This document shows, piece after piece, positions 1 through 11,150 of a stretch of 64,000 bases of DNA. The notes beneath the pieces are model-generated. The model saw only the letters and a list, made by a program, of their open reading frames with translations, ran no database searches and was not told the origin of the DNA. Source of the stretch: Atherinomorus stipes. Taxonomy: Eukaryota > Chordata > Actinopteri > Atheriniformes > Atherinidae. A program made the translations under genes and the position numbers. Position 1 is the first letter of the stretch, and each line of letters starts with the position of its first letter. The stretch lies in NCBI GenBank assembly GCA_023101725.1, contig JALJCO010010291.1, positions 62,001-126,000 on the forward strand, in the 5' to 3' direction.

Positions 1-330
1 GATTTTAATAATTTGTTGAGATAAATGGAGGAATTAAATTCAGTCACAGCTATTTTTGTAATTTTGGGAATACTTTCTACATTCACTTTCATTCCTTTTT
101 CTTTGCAAATGGGATCATTCTTAGTGCTGATATGTGAATACTTATTAAATGACAGTTTGCGGTTTGGTTGATAAATATTTTCATGTTCTGCTGCGCTGCT
201 GCAAACCCTCACTGACTCAAATTTCTGTACACGAACTCCTACGTATCCTACGCTCACGTCCAAATTGATAAATGCTGAGTCTTGCGTGGAAATGGTCGAA
301 AGCACAGATTTTCATTGTACGATTGTTTGA
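1..330. other. AT-rich flank, no gene seen
   Basis: I see no splice-bounded exon, terminal repeats or long frame here. The short open frames have no recognisable composition. Confidence 0.4.
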
Positions 331-339
331 TAAATGAGG

Positions 340-620
340 GCCATTGGGCCTTCCCACAGTCGCAATCTTAGCCACATAGTGTGTCGTCATTCCTGGAAAA
401 TACAAAGATGGGCAAAGAGTAGGGGCTGTGAGCGTGGGAGCGAATGATTGACAGCCAACCATCTCTGAGCGAAAAGCTAACCAAGCTAACCCAGAACTAA
501 CAGCAGCTAACAAAAGTAAGTGGGCTTTAGCTAAGCCACGCTGCTAAAACCCGCTGCTGTGCTACTCTGCTACAGGCAGAGAACAAGCAGGAAGCTAGCC
601 TAGCCACCAATGCTAACACT
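340..620. repeat. Dispersed repeat, diverged copy of the one at 53.1 kb
   Basis: The stretch contains a GGAAAATACA-(A/G)A-ATGGGCAAA block, then ATGATTGACA and a run of AGCTAA/GCTAAC words. The same order of words recurs at about 53,150-53,400, so both are old copies of one dispersed repeat. Class unknown; no terminal repeats located. Confidence 0.5.
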
Positions 621-639
621 GGCAGGCGGTCTGGTCTGC

Positions 640-1110
640 AGAGATGGGCGATACGCACTAAGAAATGTATCCCGATAATTTCTAGGTTTTATCACGGTAA
701 CGATAAGTGGCGATAAGAAAAAACAATATCAGTCTAATCTCGTATTGTATTATAAATCACGACATTCTGTCTTCAGAGCCCTAAAATAATACTAGAAGTT
801 CAAGTAGTACATCTGTTTTTTCAAACTGTGACAACACCAATCAAACAAGTCTGAAATATGAGAACAAATTTGACATTTATTTAAATGCTGCAAACAGCAA
901 AAACAACTTGGCTTATAAAAGTCACAAAGTAGTGCAACTGCAAGTACAACCTGAGAAACAGAACTTAAAAGTATTTCACTGAAAATTGAAACTAATCATT
1001 AATCACCTCCTAATATGAATAAATATGTGTAAATGAGCAGTGGCTGGAACTAGAGTGAGGCGATATGATATATATCGTCTGGACGATAGAAAATCTCCAT
1101 TGTTTCATAT
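640..1110. mobile_element. Degenerate hAT-like MITE remnant
   Basis: The left side reads GAGATGGGCGATACG and is followed by repeated CGATAA/TATCG words; the right side near 1,055-1,090 has GGCGATATGATATATATCG. This resembles the GATGGGCGATA ends of the hAT element at 6,769-8,445. I could not find matching ends or a target duplication, so limits are approximate. Confidence 0.3.
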
Positions 1111-1134
1111 GAAGCTCTGTCATTTACGCCGCAG

Positions 1135-1890
1135 TAGGTGCTACTGTATAGGGGATTATCACGCTTACCGGAAGTTCCCGGATTTTGGCACTTCCTCTTC
1201 CGGGCCATGTTAACGACAGCCGTTCCTGCTCTGTTATACTGTTTAAATCGGATAAACTCCAAACATACTCAAGTTTTCATTCCAGACTGTAGTGATGCTA
1301 AGGAAGAAGTGGATTAAAACGACCAATTCGCCGCGGTGAAGGACTGAACTTTATAATAAAACGACACACGTTTGTTTGTAGCCGGCAGTCTGCACAGTCG
1401 TGTTAGCAGGTTAGCATTAGCCAGCTCGATAACGTGTCTAACTTTGTGCGGCTGAAAACACACAAGCATCTGAAAGCGTCTCCTTTTTTTGGCAGTCCCC
1501 AGTTGTTCCACTGGAAACGGGAGGGTACAGTTTTCAGACGCTTGTATGTTTTCACAAGCGAAAAGTTGGTAACGTCAGCTAACGCGAGCTTGCTAACGCT
1601 AGCTGTAGTATAGTCTGCATCATTGAAGTGCCGACTACAGACATACGTGCAATCTTGTTTTATTTTAAATTTCGGTCCTTCACTCCGACAAATCGCTTTC
1701 ATCCATTTCTTCCTTAGTGTCTTTTCAGTCGGGAATCCATGAAAACTTAGGTACGACTGGCGTTGTTTATTAGATGTACACAATGGAACAGAGCAGCAAC
1801 ATTGAGCCATTCCTGGCCCGGAAGAGGAAGCTTCAGATGTTTCAACTTCCGGAAACCGGAACGCGGAAGCGTGATAATCCCCTATACTGC
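1135..1890. repeat. Large imperfect palindrome built from two inverted THAP-coding copies
   Basis: The left arm (about 1,135-1,490) matches the reverse complement of the right arm (about 1,500-1,890) across most of its length. Both arms end outward in a GGGGATTATCACGCTT block, share CCTCTTCCGGGCCA, and meet at a centre around TTGGCAGTCCCCAGTTG. A third copy of the right arm lies at 4,350-4,730 in the same orientation. Arms are diverged by substitutions and small indels, so this is old. Confidence 0.75.
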
Positions 1891-1963
1891 AGCGTTTAAT
1901 CAAGATGCACCGCCTGCACATGTACGCTGCAAACAAACATGGAGGGAGACGATGGCGGACCAT
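1403..1963 (-). pseudogene. THAP zinc-finger domain fragment
   Basis: The minus-strand frame has a Met at 1,810 followed by a C2CH THAP pattern: CCSVPLC near the start, FPTEKTLRKKW in the middle, CSRHF for the last Cys/His pair, and LKTVPSRF in the place of the usual AVPxxF box. That is a near-complete DNA-binding THAP domain of about 90 residues. No transposase or other domain follows, because the frame runs through the palindrome centre and stops. THAP domains bind DNA in P-element-like transposases and in host regulators; here the mobile, inverted context suggests a transposon-derived piece. It is open but probably not a functional gene. Confidence 0.6.
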
Positions 1964-2049
1964 TTCAGACGAGTGTAATTAGACTAATTCTTAATAAGAT
2001 GAACAGCCGACCCAAACTGAGAGTCTTGTGTCTAAAAGAGGGGCAACTT

Positions 2050-3480
2050 CCCAGCCAGCACTTCCATGTGGGGCCCATATGGGTTCGATTTTGGCTGCAC
2101 ATAAGGGACCCAACTGGGTTTGTCCACAGTTTCCATTAGGGCTGTAACGGTACATGTATTTGTGTCGAACCGTTCGGTACGCTGCTCTCGGTTCGGCACG
2201 ACCCTGTACCAAACTGTTGGGCGCAGGATTTGTTTATTTAGCTGTTTATTGTTTTATTAAGTTCTTGCATGCCACCGGACATAACGGACCAGCGCAGCGT
2301 CTCACCATCCTGTTTCTAACAGCTCGTAACAACATGGATGTGAGATTGTTGAGCTACAGGAAGCTCTACCAACTCTCCTGTCCTCTGTCTGGGAGCTCTT
2401 CGGTTTAGATGAAGAGGGAGCTGAATAAAAGTCTACAAATCTAAATCAGTGTGCTGACTTTGCAGAACTGTGGTCACAGTGTTTCCCCATCAGCTTCACT
2501 ACAGTGGGAGGGTGCGGGGGGTCGTGAGTAAGTGTGATAGCCGCTGTGTTGATAACCTATAACTACAAATCAGCTCTGCTGAATGATATATTCATAAACT
2601 CTGTAACAGTAACCTTCCAGTTACAGCATGCCAGTGTTAATAATTAAATAATCATAAGTAGCTTCGCTCTGTTAAGTCATGTCAGAAAAACGTAAAGGAC
2701 TGTATAAGTCCTGATAAAAACCGCTTTATTCCATGAAGTCGTGCTAAATATTCTTAACGTTCAGATCTAAGATGACGTGCTGACATAAGCTAATTAAACG
2801 TGATTTTAGCGGCAGTATCAGCTGTGCGCTTTCCCGCGACGTGCTCGTTCTTAGCACATCCGCAGGTGAAGAGGAGCGCGAGTGTCTCCATCTTCAGCTT
2901 CTCGGTAGAGTTTAAAACTGATATCTCTGTCAAAGTTTCAGCTGGTTGACGTGTTTTCAGACGCGCGCGCTGTCTGAGGTGCCATGCGCGCTCATCCCGT
3001 GGACGTGCACACGTCTGTGGGTGGTCTCATCACAGAAACTCAGAGAGAAGCTACATGCTGTCATGTAAATCTGATAACTAACATCAGTTTAGTTTTTAAT
3101 CCAAGAGCTCAATATAAACCTGTTCAAGAGGAAACGAGACCTGAAACCAGTTTGTGAGCTGGTGCTGGATAGAAAACCAGATCACCATAAATTAACCTGA
3201 CTTTGTGCTGGGTCTGGTAGGGTGGTGCCCCGCCCATATAATGGTGGGGAAAACACTGGCTGTGATGTTAAAAGTTTAGTGAACTTGTTGATAAAACACA
3301 AGACAGTTAATATTTATTAATTTTTTCTCCATAACTGTACAGAGGAAAAACCGAACCATGGTCTGTGTCCCGAGGTACATACCGAACCGTGATTTTTGTG
3401 TACCGTTACAGCCCTAGTTTCCATGGTGGCCCCACCTGTGTTTTCCCATGTGGGTTTCCACATATGGGGCCCATGTAACT
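2050..3480. repeat. Split inverted copy of the 4.74-4.86 kb repeat
   Basis: Bases 2,050-2,136 plus 3,425-3,460 match the reverse complement of about 4,735-4,860 (GTGGGGCCCAT, TTTTGGCTGCA, GGTGGCCCCACCTGTG). The match is continuous only if the hAT element at 2,137-3,416 is removed. This gives independent support for that insertion. Confidence 0.8.
2137..3416. mobile_element. Non-autonomous hAT element, TSD GTTTCCAT
   Basis: Terminal inverted repeats TAGGGCTGTAACGGTACA (2,137-2,154) and its exact reverse complement (3,399-3,416) bound the element. An identical 8-bp GTTTCCAT lies on each side (2,129-2,136 and 3,417-3,424), the hAT signature. The 1.28-kb interior has no transposase frame. It interrupts a repeat whose uninterrupted inverted copy is at about 4,735-4,860. 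Confidence 0.93.
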
Positions 3481-3539
3481 TCAACTAGGAGATCTGCAAA
3501 TTTGCCCAGTTTAAGCCCATGCCTATAGAGGACATGCAG

Positions 3540-3800
3540 GTGTCGCCACAGTGTCACGTGATACTTCCTCGTCACCATGTTGGACGGCAAAAACGAGACT
3601 GCACTCTTAGACATATGTTTGAAAAAATCTTCCAAGGATGGTTATTTCTTGTTGAGCGGTTGGTTGTACCAACAGAAAAGGACAAAAGATTCCCTGCAAA
3701 CGAGGACAGACGTGCAAAATGGGTGTCCGCTATAAAAAGAGAAAACTGTCTGCCCAGTTCTACCAGCCGTATTTGCTGTGAACCCTTCATATCAGGTACA
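3540..3800 (+). pseudogene. Partial THAP domain
   Basis: The + frame contains FPANEDRRAKW followed by AIKREN, PSSTSRICCEPF. This is the central and C-terminal part of a THAP finger (the FP...KW..AIKREN..PS..SRIC..HF arrangement), with Cys-x2-Pro-Phe where Cys-x2-His-Phe is expected. No Met-proximal Cys pair or following domain is intact. The missing His makes zinc binding doubtful, so I treat it as a relic. Confidence 0.55.
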
Positions 3801-3934
3801 ATCCGACTTCATTTGTTGTTGATGTGCATGCTGACTCATGAACAATGTTCCAATCCACCTTATTCCTGAGCTAACGAATGTACAAACGATTAAATTCATG
3901 TAAAATCGTGTAAATTGTCATTTCTACTAGCAGT

Positions 3935-4230
3935 TTATTAAACAACAAGAGTGTTCATAACATTTCTAAATGATTTGCCCCAGAAAATGTCCGTGCACAG
4001 TTCGGGAACGTGTTGCGCTGTTCATGGTTTTACTAACAACCAGAGAAAGTTAAATTTGTGGCTACAAGAGCGATGTGTAGAACATGCACCTTGTTCTGAT
4101 ATAGAGAGGCTCGCAGGGCTCCAGACTGCAACCAAATGGTCACATTTTGTGAATAAAAAATTTATATCTGCTGTTAAGTAAAAAAGATTGTATCCCACCT
4201 CTTTCGACGAAACAGGACCAACCTTATTGT
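3935..4230 (+). pseudogene. N-terminal THAP fragment (TNNQRKLNLWL type)
   Basis: The frame begins MSVHSSGTCCAVHGFTNNQR and continues KLNLWLQERCVEH. This resembles the first half of a THAP domain that I recall from repeat-encoded fish proteins. It then drifts and stops after VNKKF. A diverged copy with the same word order lies at 16,795-17,065. The protein is incomplete; mobile origin is inferred from the second copy. Confidence 0.5.
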
Positions 4231-4490
4231 GTATTATTCTGCTCCCCTATCTGGAATTCCCGATCTCCGTTCAGTGGACATTTCCCTCTCAAAACGCTTC
4301 TGTACAGACACACTTTTCTACCAAAGTCTATCTGTACCTGTCTCCTTTCTTGGCAGTCCCCAGTTGTTCCACTGGAAACGGGGGGTACAGACCCAATTTT
4401 CAGATGTTTGTGTGTTTTAAGACGCACAAAGTTAAGCACGTCGGTAAACGCTAGCTGGCTAATGCTAGCATGCCGGTGTTGTGCCCCCAT
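4224..4490 (-). pseudogene. C-terminal THAP remnant (copy of 1.5-1.9 kb arm)
   Basis: This minus-strand stretch carries VRLKTHKHLKIGSVPPV, the counterpart of the AVPxxF end of the THAP copy at 1,403-1,963. The DNA similarity continues to about 4,730, ending in GCGTGATAATCCCCC. It is a third copy of the palindrome arm, with no intact Cys/His set in frame. Confidence 0.5.
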
Positions 4491-5004
4491 CGGCTACAAA
4501 CAAACATGCTACGTTGTTTTATTATAAAGTTCGGCCCTTCACTCTGGAGAATCGCTTTGATCCACTTCTTCCTTAGTATCACTTCAGTCTGGAATCCGTG
4601 AAAATTTCAGTAGGGTTGGCGTTTATTCACGTTGTCTATGAAGTAAAGCAGGGACATTGAACTGGGCCGGAAGTGGGCGGTCTAAGTGTTTCAAACCGGA
4701 AGTTCGGAACACGGAAGCGTGATAATCCCCCATTAGCAAACACAGGTGGGGCCACCATGGAAACCATGGACAAACCCACTTGGGTCCCTCATATGCAGCC
4801 AAAATTTAACCCTTATGGGCCCCACATGCAATGCTGGCTGGGCTATGTCAAATGGATGTAGTTTGGATGTAAAAAGACCAAAGACAGTTGTCTTGGGGGC
4901 ATCTTCCGGCACTACACCTGGTGTATTGTTGAAAGACGCCCCCAAGAGCCGGCATACTTTCTGTTGTGTGGTCCGTGACCGCGTCTGTCTTTTTTATATC
5001 CAAA

Positions 5005-5895
5005 TAGGGTTGGGCATTGAGAATCGAACATCGATGGAAACCAGGACTAACACCCCGTTTCTCCCGGAATCGTTCAATGTTTTAAATTTCGATTCCTATT
5101 TTCGATGCCCAGTCCGCCAAACACCATAGAATCCGCCAGAAATGGAACGTTTGTTAGTAAAGCGTTTCTGGTACAGCCAATTACACTGACGCACGCAGCA
5201 CAACTCGGTGTCTTTGTCGCTATATGAGGCGAGTTTTCAGACCCTCAGTTAACTTTCTTTTAATAAAACCACTAGCAACAAGTCTAGAGACACTTTCTGG
5301 TCTTACTGGAGACTTTTGAGACCGACGTGAAAAAACGTTTCATTTATTTCGTGCTGCCACGGCCCCTCCCCCTTCTCACAGCTCACACTACTGAGGCTGC
5401 AGGAGGCTTCAGACACAGCAGATGTTCCCCTCTGCTCCATAAACCAGACTGAAAAAGTCAAAGCTCCCACTGATTATCAGATATTAATGTCTGTAAGTGA
5501 AGAATGTGGACAGAAAAATTTATTTTAAGTTCTGTAACATGTAGTAGACTCTTAATTAGAAAACAGCCAGTTTATCAGTTAAAGTTCTTAAAATGGTGAA
5601 ATGGTGAGGCCTATTCAAGTTTGGCCAGGGATAGTTTTTATTTCTTTTTCTACTTTTTTTTAGTTGAAATGCATTTAAATGCTTTTGGTAAGAACATAAA
5701 CAGAGCTGGAGTTTACTGTATCGATGTCCTTGTCTGTTATTTGATTTAGTTGCCTACAAAAAAGAAAATGTAAACTTTTTTTTTTTACCTTAACCCTTAA
5801 AAGAATCAGAATCGAGACTCGATAGGAACCGGAATCGAAAGAAGGGAATCGAATCGGAACCAGAATTGTTAAAACTCAAACGATGCCCAACCCAA
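5005..5895. mobile_element. Non-autonomous hAT MITE, TSD TATCCAAA
   Basis: Ends TAGGGTTGGGCATT (left) and CGATGCCCAACCCAA (right) are inverted matches with one mismatch. They are flanked by a perfect 8-bp TATCCAAA duplication (4,997-5,004 and 5,896-5,903). Sub-terminal GAATCGA/CGATTC words are abundant. No coding capacity. Confidence 0.92.
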
Positions 5896-6480
5896 TATCC
5901 AAACCACATCCGTGCGACAGAAGTTGTTGTAACTACAAGTACCTCGGCAGTGATGTTGATAGGTACGCGTCCGCGTCCCTGACCCATAAAATATGAAAGG
6001 ACGCTGTAAACTCACTGTCCATGCGTCTCGAGGACGCACATAATTTTTCTCCTAAAACATTGCATTGTGAACAACAGCGTGTGTTTGCAATGACAGTAAC
6101 TAGCAAAAGAAGCTCCATTTTCAGCAGACCAGGCAAGTACGACCTAAAGATGTGCAGATGACATCCCTGTACTCACAGTATCACGATAAGCTAGTTTAGC
6201 CGCTACCAAAACAACTAGCCTCGCGCTGCGTATTTTGATTCAACCAATAAAAATACTAACTTCATCGTTAGTAAACTCGCGTTTCCCATCATTGATAGTG
6301 TTGTCATTCGTGTTGATGATTTGATGTTAATTGAATGTGCTGTAGTAAAATAACTTAAGTACACTCCAGTGGCAGCAATGAAAGACATACTTTGAATGGT
6401 GGTCGGTATTTTGTTATGCTCAGACGGCATCTGCGCATACATCGCGCTTCCAAGGAAATCCCGTTTGTGTTGTCTTTTTT
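5896..6480. other. No gene seen
   Basis: Apart from the second copy of the hAT target duplication at its left edge, I see no repeats, exons or sites in this stretch. Confidence 0.4.
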
Positions 6481-6951
6481 CCCCTTAAACAGGAAAAAGA
6501 CAACGCAAAAATGCCACCAAAAAAACCCAAAACTGGTCAGCTGACTGTTGCAGCTGCATTTGCAGCTCCCACTGCCTCCCACTACTCCTCCCTGGCTCTG
6601 ATCAACCGACCGGGAGTACCTCAACGTTGCCTGAATCTACTTCTGCTTCCTCCTCTACTGAGCCTGATGAACCAGTGCAAAATAAATGCCTCAATCTTCT
6701 GCATCTTCAACCCAAAAAAGCGAACTTTTCTCAAGCAATGGCTCACCACATACAAATGGCTTTGCTGCTAGGGATGGGCATATCAATACCTTGGAGTTGA
6801 TATTTCGATACCAGCCCAACAAAATATCGGAATCGATACTTTTTTGAGTATCGTGATACCACTGCACAGATACAAAACCTGCAATTTGTTTCTACTTCCG
6901 AGAGTTTTAGGCAATGAAATGATGAAAGCATCCAGATTCTAGCTTCTGTAC

Positions 6952-7994
6952 ACACTCAAAAATAGAGGTACCAATACGTACTTAAAAGGGTACAAAGCTT
7001 GTTGCTGGGGGTGTTCCTTTTTGAAAGACATTTCTGTACCTTCGGTCCTGGTCCATTTTTGTACCTTATCAAGCTGTATGAGTTAATAAAGTACAATTAA
7101 ACCGATTCAAAAATGATTAATAAAAGTCAATAAAATAGAGATTATGACAACAATCAAAGATGCTAATAATAAATGAATAATTATTATATAAATATTAGGC
7201 CAAACACATATATAATTATACATGTAATTATTACTATAATTATTGTTAAAAAATCATAATATAATCAGGGGTTGCGTTAACCGAATATTTTCCGTCATTG
7301 ACCGTTTTTTTTTAAACGGTGACAGAAAAATCTGAAGGCCATCAGTCATTTTGACAGATTGCAATTTACACTCCTGATCACTAGATGGCGAGTTAGCATA
7401 TTGTCTCTCTTGATGCATGGCCTGTTGGGTTCACTCGGAAAAATGTCATGGCAGCTGTGTCCGAAGCTTCTTCAAAAAGCCCAATAATGAAGATAGTGTT
7501 GACAAAAGAGGAAAGGAAAGATAAAAGACAAAAAAGGAAGACTGATGCAGTGGAAGATGAGGGACAAAAAAGTAATCAGTCTTCGGCACCAACTGAGCAA
7601 CCAAGCATTTAATGGAAAAATGCTACAGAATATGTCATTATTATATGTATATATTTTAATTAAAGTGACGGGTAAGAAATAGATTATGACTGGATTTTTA
7701 TGACCCTGTCAGTCAAAATGACGGACAACGAAAAAGTCTAGCGCAACCTCTGAATATAATAACTATAATTATACTACTGTTTAGAAGTACTGCTATTTAT
7801 AGTTATTGTACAAGCTACACACATTGGGCTGAGATGGTACAAATTTCTACTTTATATAACTTTGGACCCTTTTTCACAGTACATAGGTACACTTCTGGTC
7901 ATAAAGACCAACATTGTACTTTTGAGAGAACATTGTAAAAAATGTACCTACATGTACAGAAATGTTCCTGTCTTGTACCTCTATTTTTGAGTGT
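6952..7994. mobile_element. MITE with ACACTCAAAAATAGAGGTA ends
   Basis: The left end ACACTCAAAAATAGAGGTA (6,952) and the right end TACCTCTATTTTTGAGTGT (to 7,994) are exact inverted repeats. TA flanks the right end and lies 2 bp outside the left end, which may indicate a TA target, but this is not certain. The interior is AT-rich and hosts another hAT element. Confidence 0.8.
7266..7752. mobile_element. Small hAT MITE, TSD AATATAAT
   Basis: Ends CAGGGGTTGCGTTAAC and CTAGCGCAACCTCTG are inverted with few mismatches. Both are flanked by a perfect 8-bp AATATAAT (7,258-7,265 and 7,753-7,760). A Lys/Glu-rich open stretch (about 7,450-7,610) could be a leftover N-terminal coding piece; its protein is not recognised. 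Confidence 0.9.
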
Positions 7995-8719
7995 ATCACA
8001 TGATGGTGGTAGCCTATCAGTTGTCATGATGATGCTGCTACTGTTAGTGATGATGATGATGATGTTTTGTTGTCTTTCAGTGGTTTAATGCAGATTATTG
8101 TACATTATGTTTTGGTAAATTTGTAACATTACTATCACATTTTCCATTCTAACATTTTCCCCTTAATAAATTTGATTATTTTAGTTAGTATATATTATGT
8201 TATTTGATAACTGAAAGACGTTTTTAATTTATTTTTGTTTAACTTTATCATCAGTACTTCTGTTCTCAAGTTTTACTTATATCTAATATTGTCCTTGCAT
8301 TCAAGATATTAATGTAAAATGTACAATCAGGTGATTTTCTTTAAAAGGACAAAAAGTATCTGTATTGATATCGGTATTGCTGAAAAAGTGCCAGAAACTA
8401 CTGGTATCGTATCTACATGAAACATTCCGGTATCGCCCATCCCTATTTGCTACTCAGATGAAAATGTTATGTACTGTGACATTTGAACCATTTACAACAA
8501 AACAGGCACATCTGTGCATAAATCAAACAAATGCACCAACTATCAGCACTCCAACATCACTCGCCATGTTTTAAGTAAAGAACATCAATCGTGCCTCAGT
8601 ATTCCTGCATTTCAAGAAGACTTGGAACGAAGTCAGACAAAGGTGGACAGTCAGCAAGACAAAGCAGCGCTGGTTCTGTTAAAAACCACTCACTGCATGG
8701 TCCAGGCAAGGCCGCCTTA

Positions 8720-8994
8720 ACGCACGGGCTTACCTGGGCTGAAGTCCAGGGGCCAACGGAGTTTAGGGGCCTATCATTTGGGGGGAAAAAATTGCATAAA
8801 AAGTGAAATTGATATGCAACTTGTCAGTTTTCCTGTCAATCACATTATATACAAATCAGAAACTGCCCATTTTTACCCAATACCCTTGCTTACTGGGTAA
8901 AAATGGGACCAACACCTTGTCAAATTAAAAGTGCTGATATATCTGTGTCAGAGCGCACTTTTCAGCCGCAAGTGTGTTTCAAGTGTATTTCTCC
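8720..8994. other. No gene; hAT-like GGGCC words
   Basis: The stretch has CCAGGGGCCAACGGAG and TAGGGGCCTATC, words also seen near 27.74-27.8 kb in another hAT relic. No ends or target duplication could be set. Confidence 0.35.
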
Positions 8995-9740
8995 TGTACA
9001 CGTTTATTCCTGATGTAAACATGCTTATTTCTGCTGTAAACATGTTTTTTTTGCTGTAAACATGTCTAGTTCAGCTATAATTGGGGGGGGGGGGGGCCAT
9101 GAAACATGTTTATTCCTGCTGTAAATATGTTTATTTTTGCTTTAAACATGTTTATTTTTACTGTAAACATTTATTTATGCTATAAACATGTTCATTTCTG
9201 CTGTACTCGTTTATTTCTGCTGTAAAATTTCTATTTCTGCTGTAAACATGTTAATTTCTGCTATAACCATTTTTATATCTGCTGTAAACATGTTAATTTC
9301 TGCTATAACCATTTTTATATCTGCTGTAAACATGCTTATTCCTGTTGTAGATATGTTTATTTCTGCTTTAAACATGTTTTTTATATAAACATGTTGAGTT
9401 CAGCTATAAACATGTTTATATCTGCTTTAAACATGTTATTTCTGAACTAAACATGTTTACATCTGCTGTACACATTTATTTCTGTTGTACATGTTTATTT
9501 TTGTTTTGAACATGTTTATTTCTGCTGTAAACATGCTTAATCCTACTGTAAATATGTTTATTTTTGCTTTAAACATGTTAATTTGTTTGGTAAAAGTTAA
9601 TTTCTGCTGTTCAGATGATTATTTCTGTTGTACACATTTATTTTTTTGCTCTGAACATGTTTATTTCTGCTGTAAACATGTTAATTTCTGCCATTAACAT
9701 CTTTATTCCGCTTTAAACACGTTTATTTATACTGTGAGCA
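8995..9740. repeat. AT-rich minisatellite, about 21-22 bp unit
   Basis: Tandem variants of CTGCTGTAAACATGTTTATTT fill about 745 bp, interrupted by a G run near 9,082-9,094. The units read openly in one + frame, which yields short Met/Ile/Ser/Phe-rich ORFs. These are by-products of the repeat, not genes. Confidence 0.9.
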
Positions 9741-9966
9741 TATTTAATTATTTTTGTATTTATTGTGCAAAAAATGTCATTAAAATAGTACAAACAATTA
9801 TTATGATTACGATGTGCAAAGGATAGGTAAGAGCTTATACTGTATGAAAACCTACCCACTAGTATAGGTGAACTGAACCGAGTCCCTGCACCATTATTGT
9901 GTGAATGCTCCTCATAAAACTGTGTGAAAAGCCTTCGTTTATTCCCATGTCTGGTTTTCTTTCCAG

Positions 9967-10181
9967 GTTCCTTCAGATTTCTGTGTGAAACAAGAGAACC
10001 TCAGCGAGAACGTCTCCACTGAGCATGTGGACTTCCTGTTGGCTCGCCAGCAATGGAAGAAGATGGAGGAGGAGGTCAAAGGTCAGCCCATCCCCAAACC
10101 AGGACTGACAGTTCAGGGGAGTTTTCAGGGCACCCACTCTTCATTATACCCCCCTACTCGGAGCCCTCGTCTCAAACACAG
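9967..10181 (+). CDS. MISP/AKAP2-like gene, first visible exon
   Basis: The acceptor TTTCCAG precedes [17 protein letters not shown] and the exon ends at CACAG before GTAGGA. It enters in phase 0 and leaves two bases, which pair with the first base of the next exon to give Arg. It encodes about 71 residues including [17 protein letters not shown], a conserved helix of the family. Confidence 0.85.
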
Positions 10182-10825
10182 GTAGGACATCAACACTGTC
10201 ATGTTCTTCATCTTCATTTCTGGACTTTGTCAGAAATGAGGATCTGGTGCCTCCCTTGGTTCACTATTAATAATCTTGGTAATAATAGTCATGAATAATA
10301 ATAAGTAATCTTCATATTCAAGGTCACCTTTTTGTTGTGATTTGTTTTATTCCTGCCAAATCAGCAAATTATTTTCTTAATCATTCCCCAAACCATTTGT
10401 TCCATGACACATTATTGTCTGAACGCCGCAGCTACTGTTGTGTCATGAACTCGCACAATTTAGAAAAAGTACTTTTGGACAAACAGTGTTTCCATACCGT
10501 GCCTCACAAACTTGGAATACAGTACCTACATCTTTACGTGAGATTTCCACCCTAAAACTTTTTGCTAAACATCTAAAACTATGGCTATTGGAAAATCAAA
10601 TTTGTTCTCACAATTAACATAAGGTCTCTTTTGCAGCTTCAAGTGTATATGTGGATATGTGTACTGTATGTGTATGGGCATGCGAAAATATGCGTGTTTA
10701 AAAGTATGTGTGTGTATGTATGTATGTCTACAGTATGTGTATATGTGTGTATGTGTGTATGTATATGTGTGTATATATATGTGTGTGTGTATGTATGTAT
10801 GTGCGTATGTGTGTGTATGTATGTA

Positions 10826-10870
<45 letters not shown>

Positions 10871-10888
10871 ATATGTATATGTGTTGTG

Positions 10889-10920
<32 letters not shown>

Positions 10921-11066
10921 GGTGTATGTACTGTATATGTATGTATGTATGTATGTGTGTGTGTGTGTATGTTTATGTGTGTATATATGTGTATTTGTAT
11001 GTATGTAAGTGTGTCTGTATGTGTATATGTGTGTATGATTGTATATATGTATATGTATGTATGTGT

Positions 11067-11150
<84 letters not shown>

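Larger units (their letters stand above)
6769..8445. mobile_element. Non-autonomous hAT element inside the transposase relic
   Basis: Ends TAGGGATGGGCATATC (left) and GGTATCGCCCATCCCTA (right) are inverted. Flanks TTTGCTGC (6,761-6,768) and TTTGCTAC (8,446-8,453) match at 7 of 8 positions. Sub-terminal GATAT/TATCG words are dense. It hosts two further insertions. Confidence 0.85.
6511..8720 (+). pseudogene. hAT transposase N-terminus with TTF/BED-type zinc finger, split by nested insertions
   Basis: The 5' part opens MPPKKPKTGQLTV and ends FLKQWLTTYKWLC at about 6,768. The frame resumes at about 8,446 as YYSDENVMYCDI and continues through HSNITRHVLSKEHQSCL to a stop at about 8,720. W..YKWL.Y.....M.C followed by a late H...H is the N-terminal zinc-finger layout of the hAT/TTF group. 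The join is exactly at a hAT target duplication, so one frame was cut by insertion. A TGA stands where the second Cys of the C-x2-C pair is expected, and the catalytic region is absent, so the gene was already dead or died later. Confidence 0.65.

Noticed and set aside
8995..9740. Short Met/Ile/Ser/Phe-rich ORFs as small genes
   Set aside because: They follow the 21-22-bp minisatellite unit and have no other coding sign.
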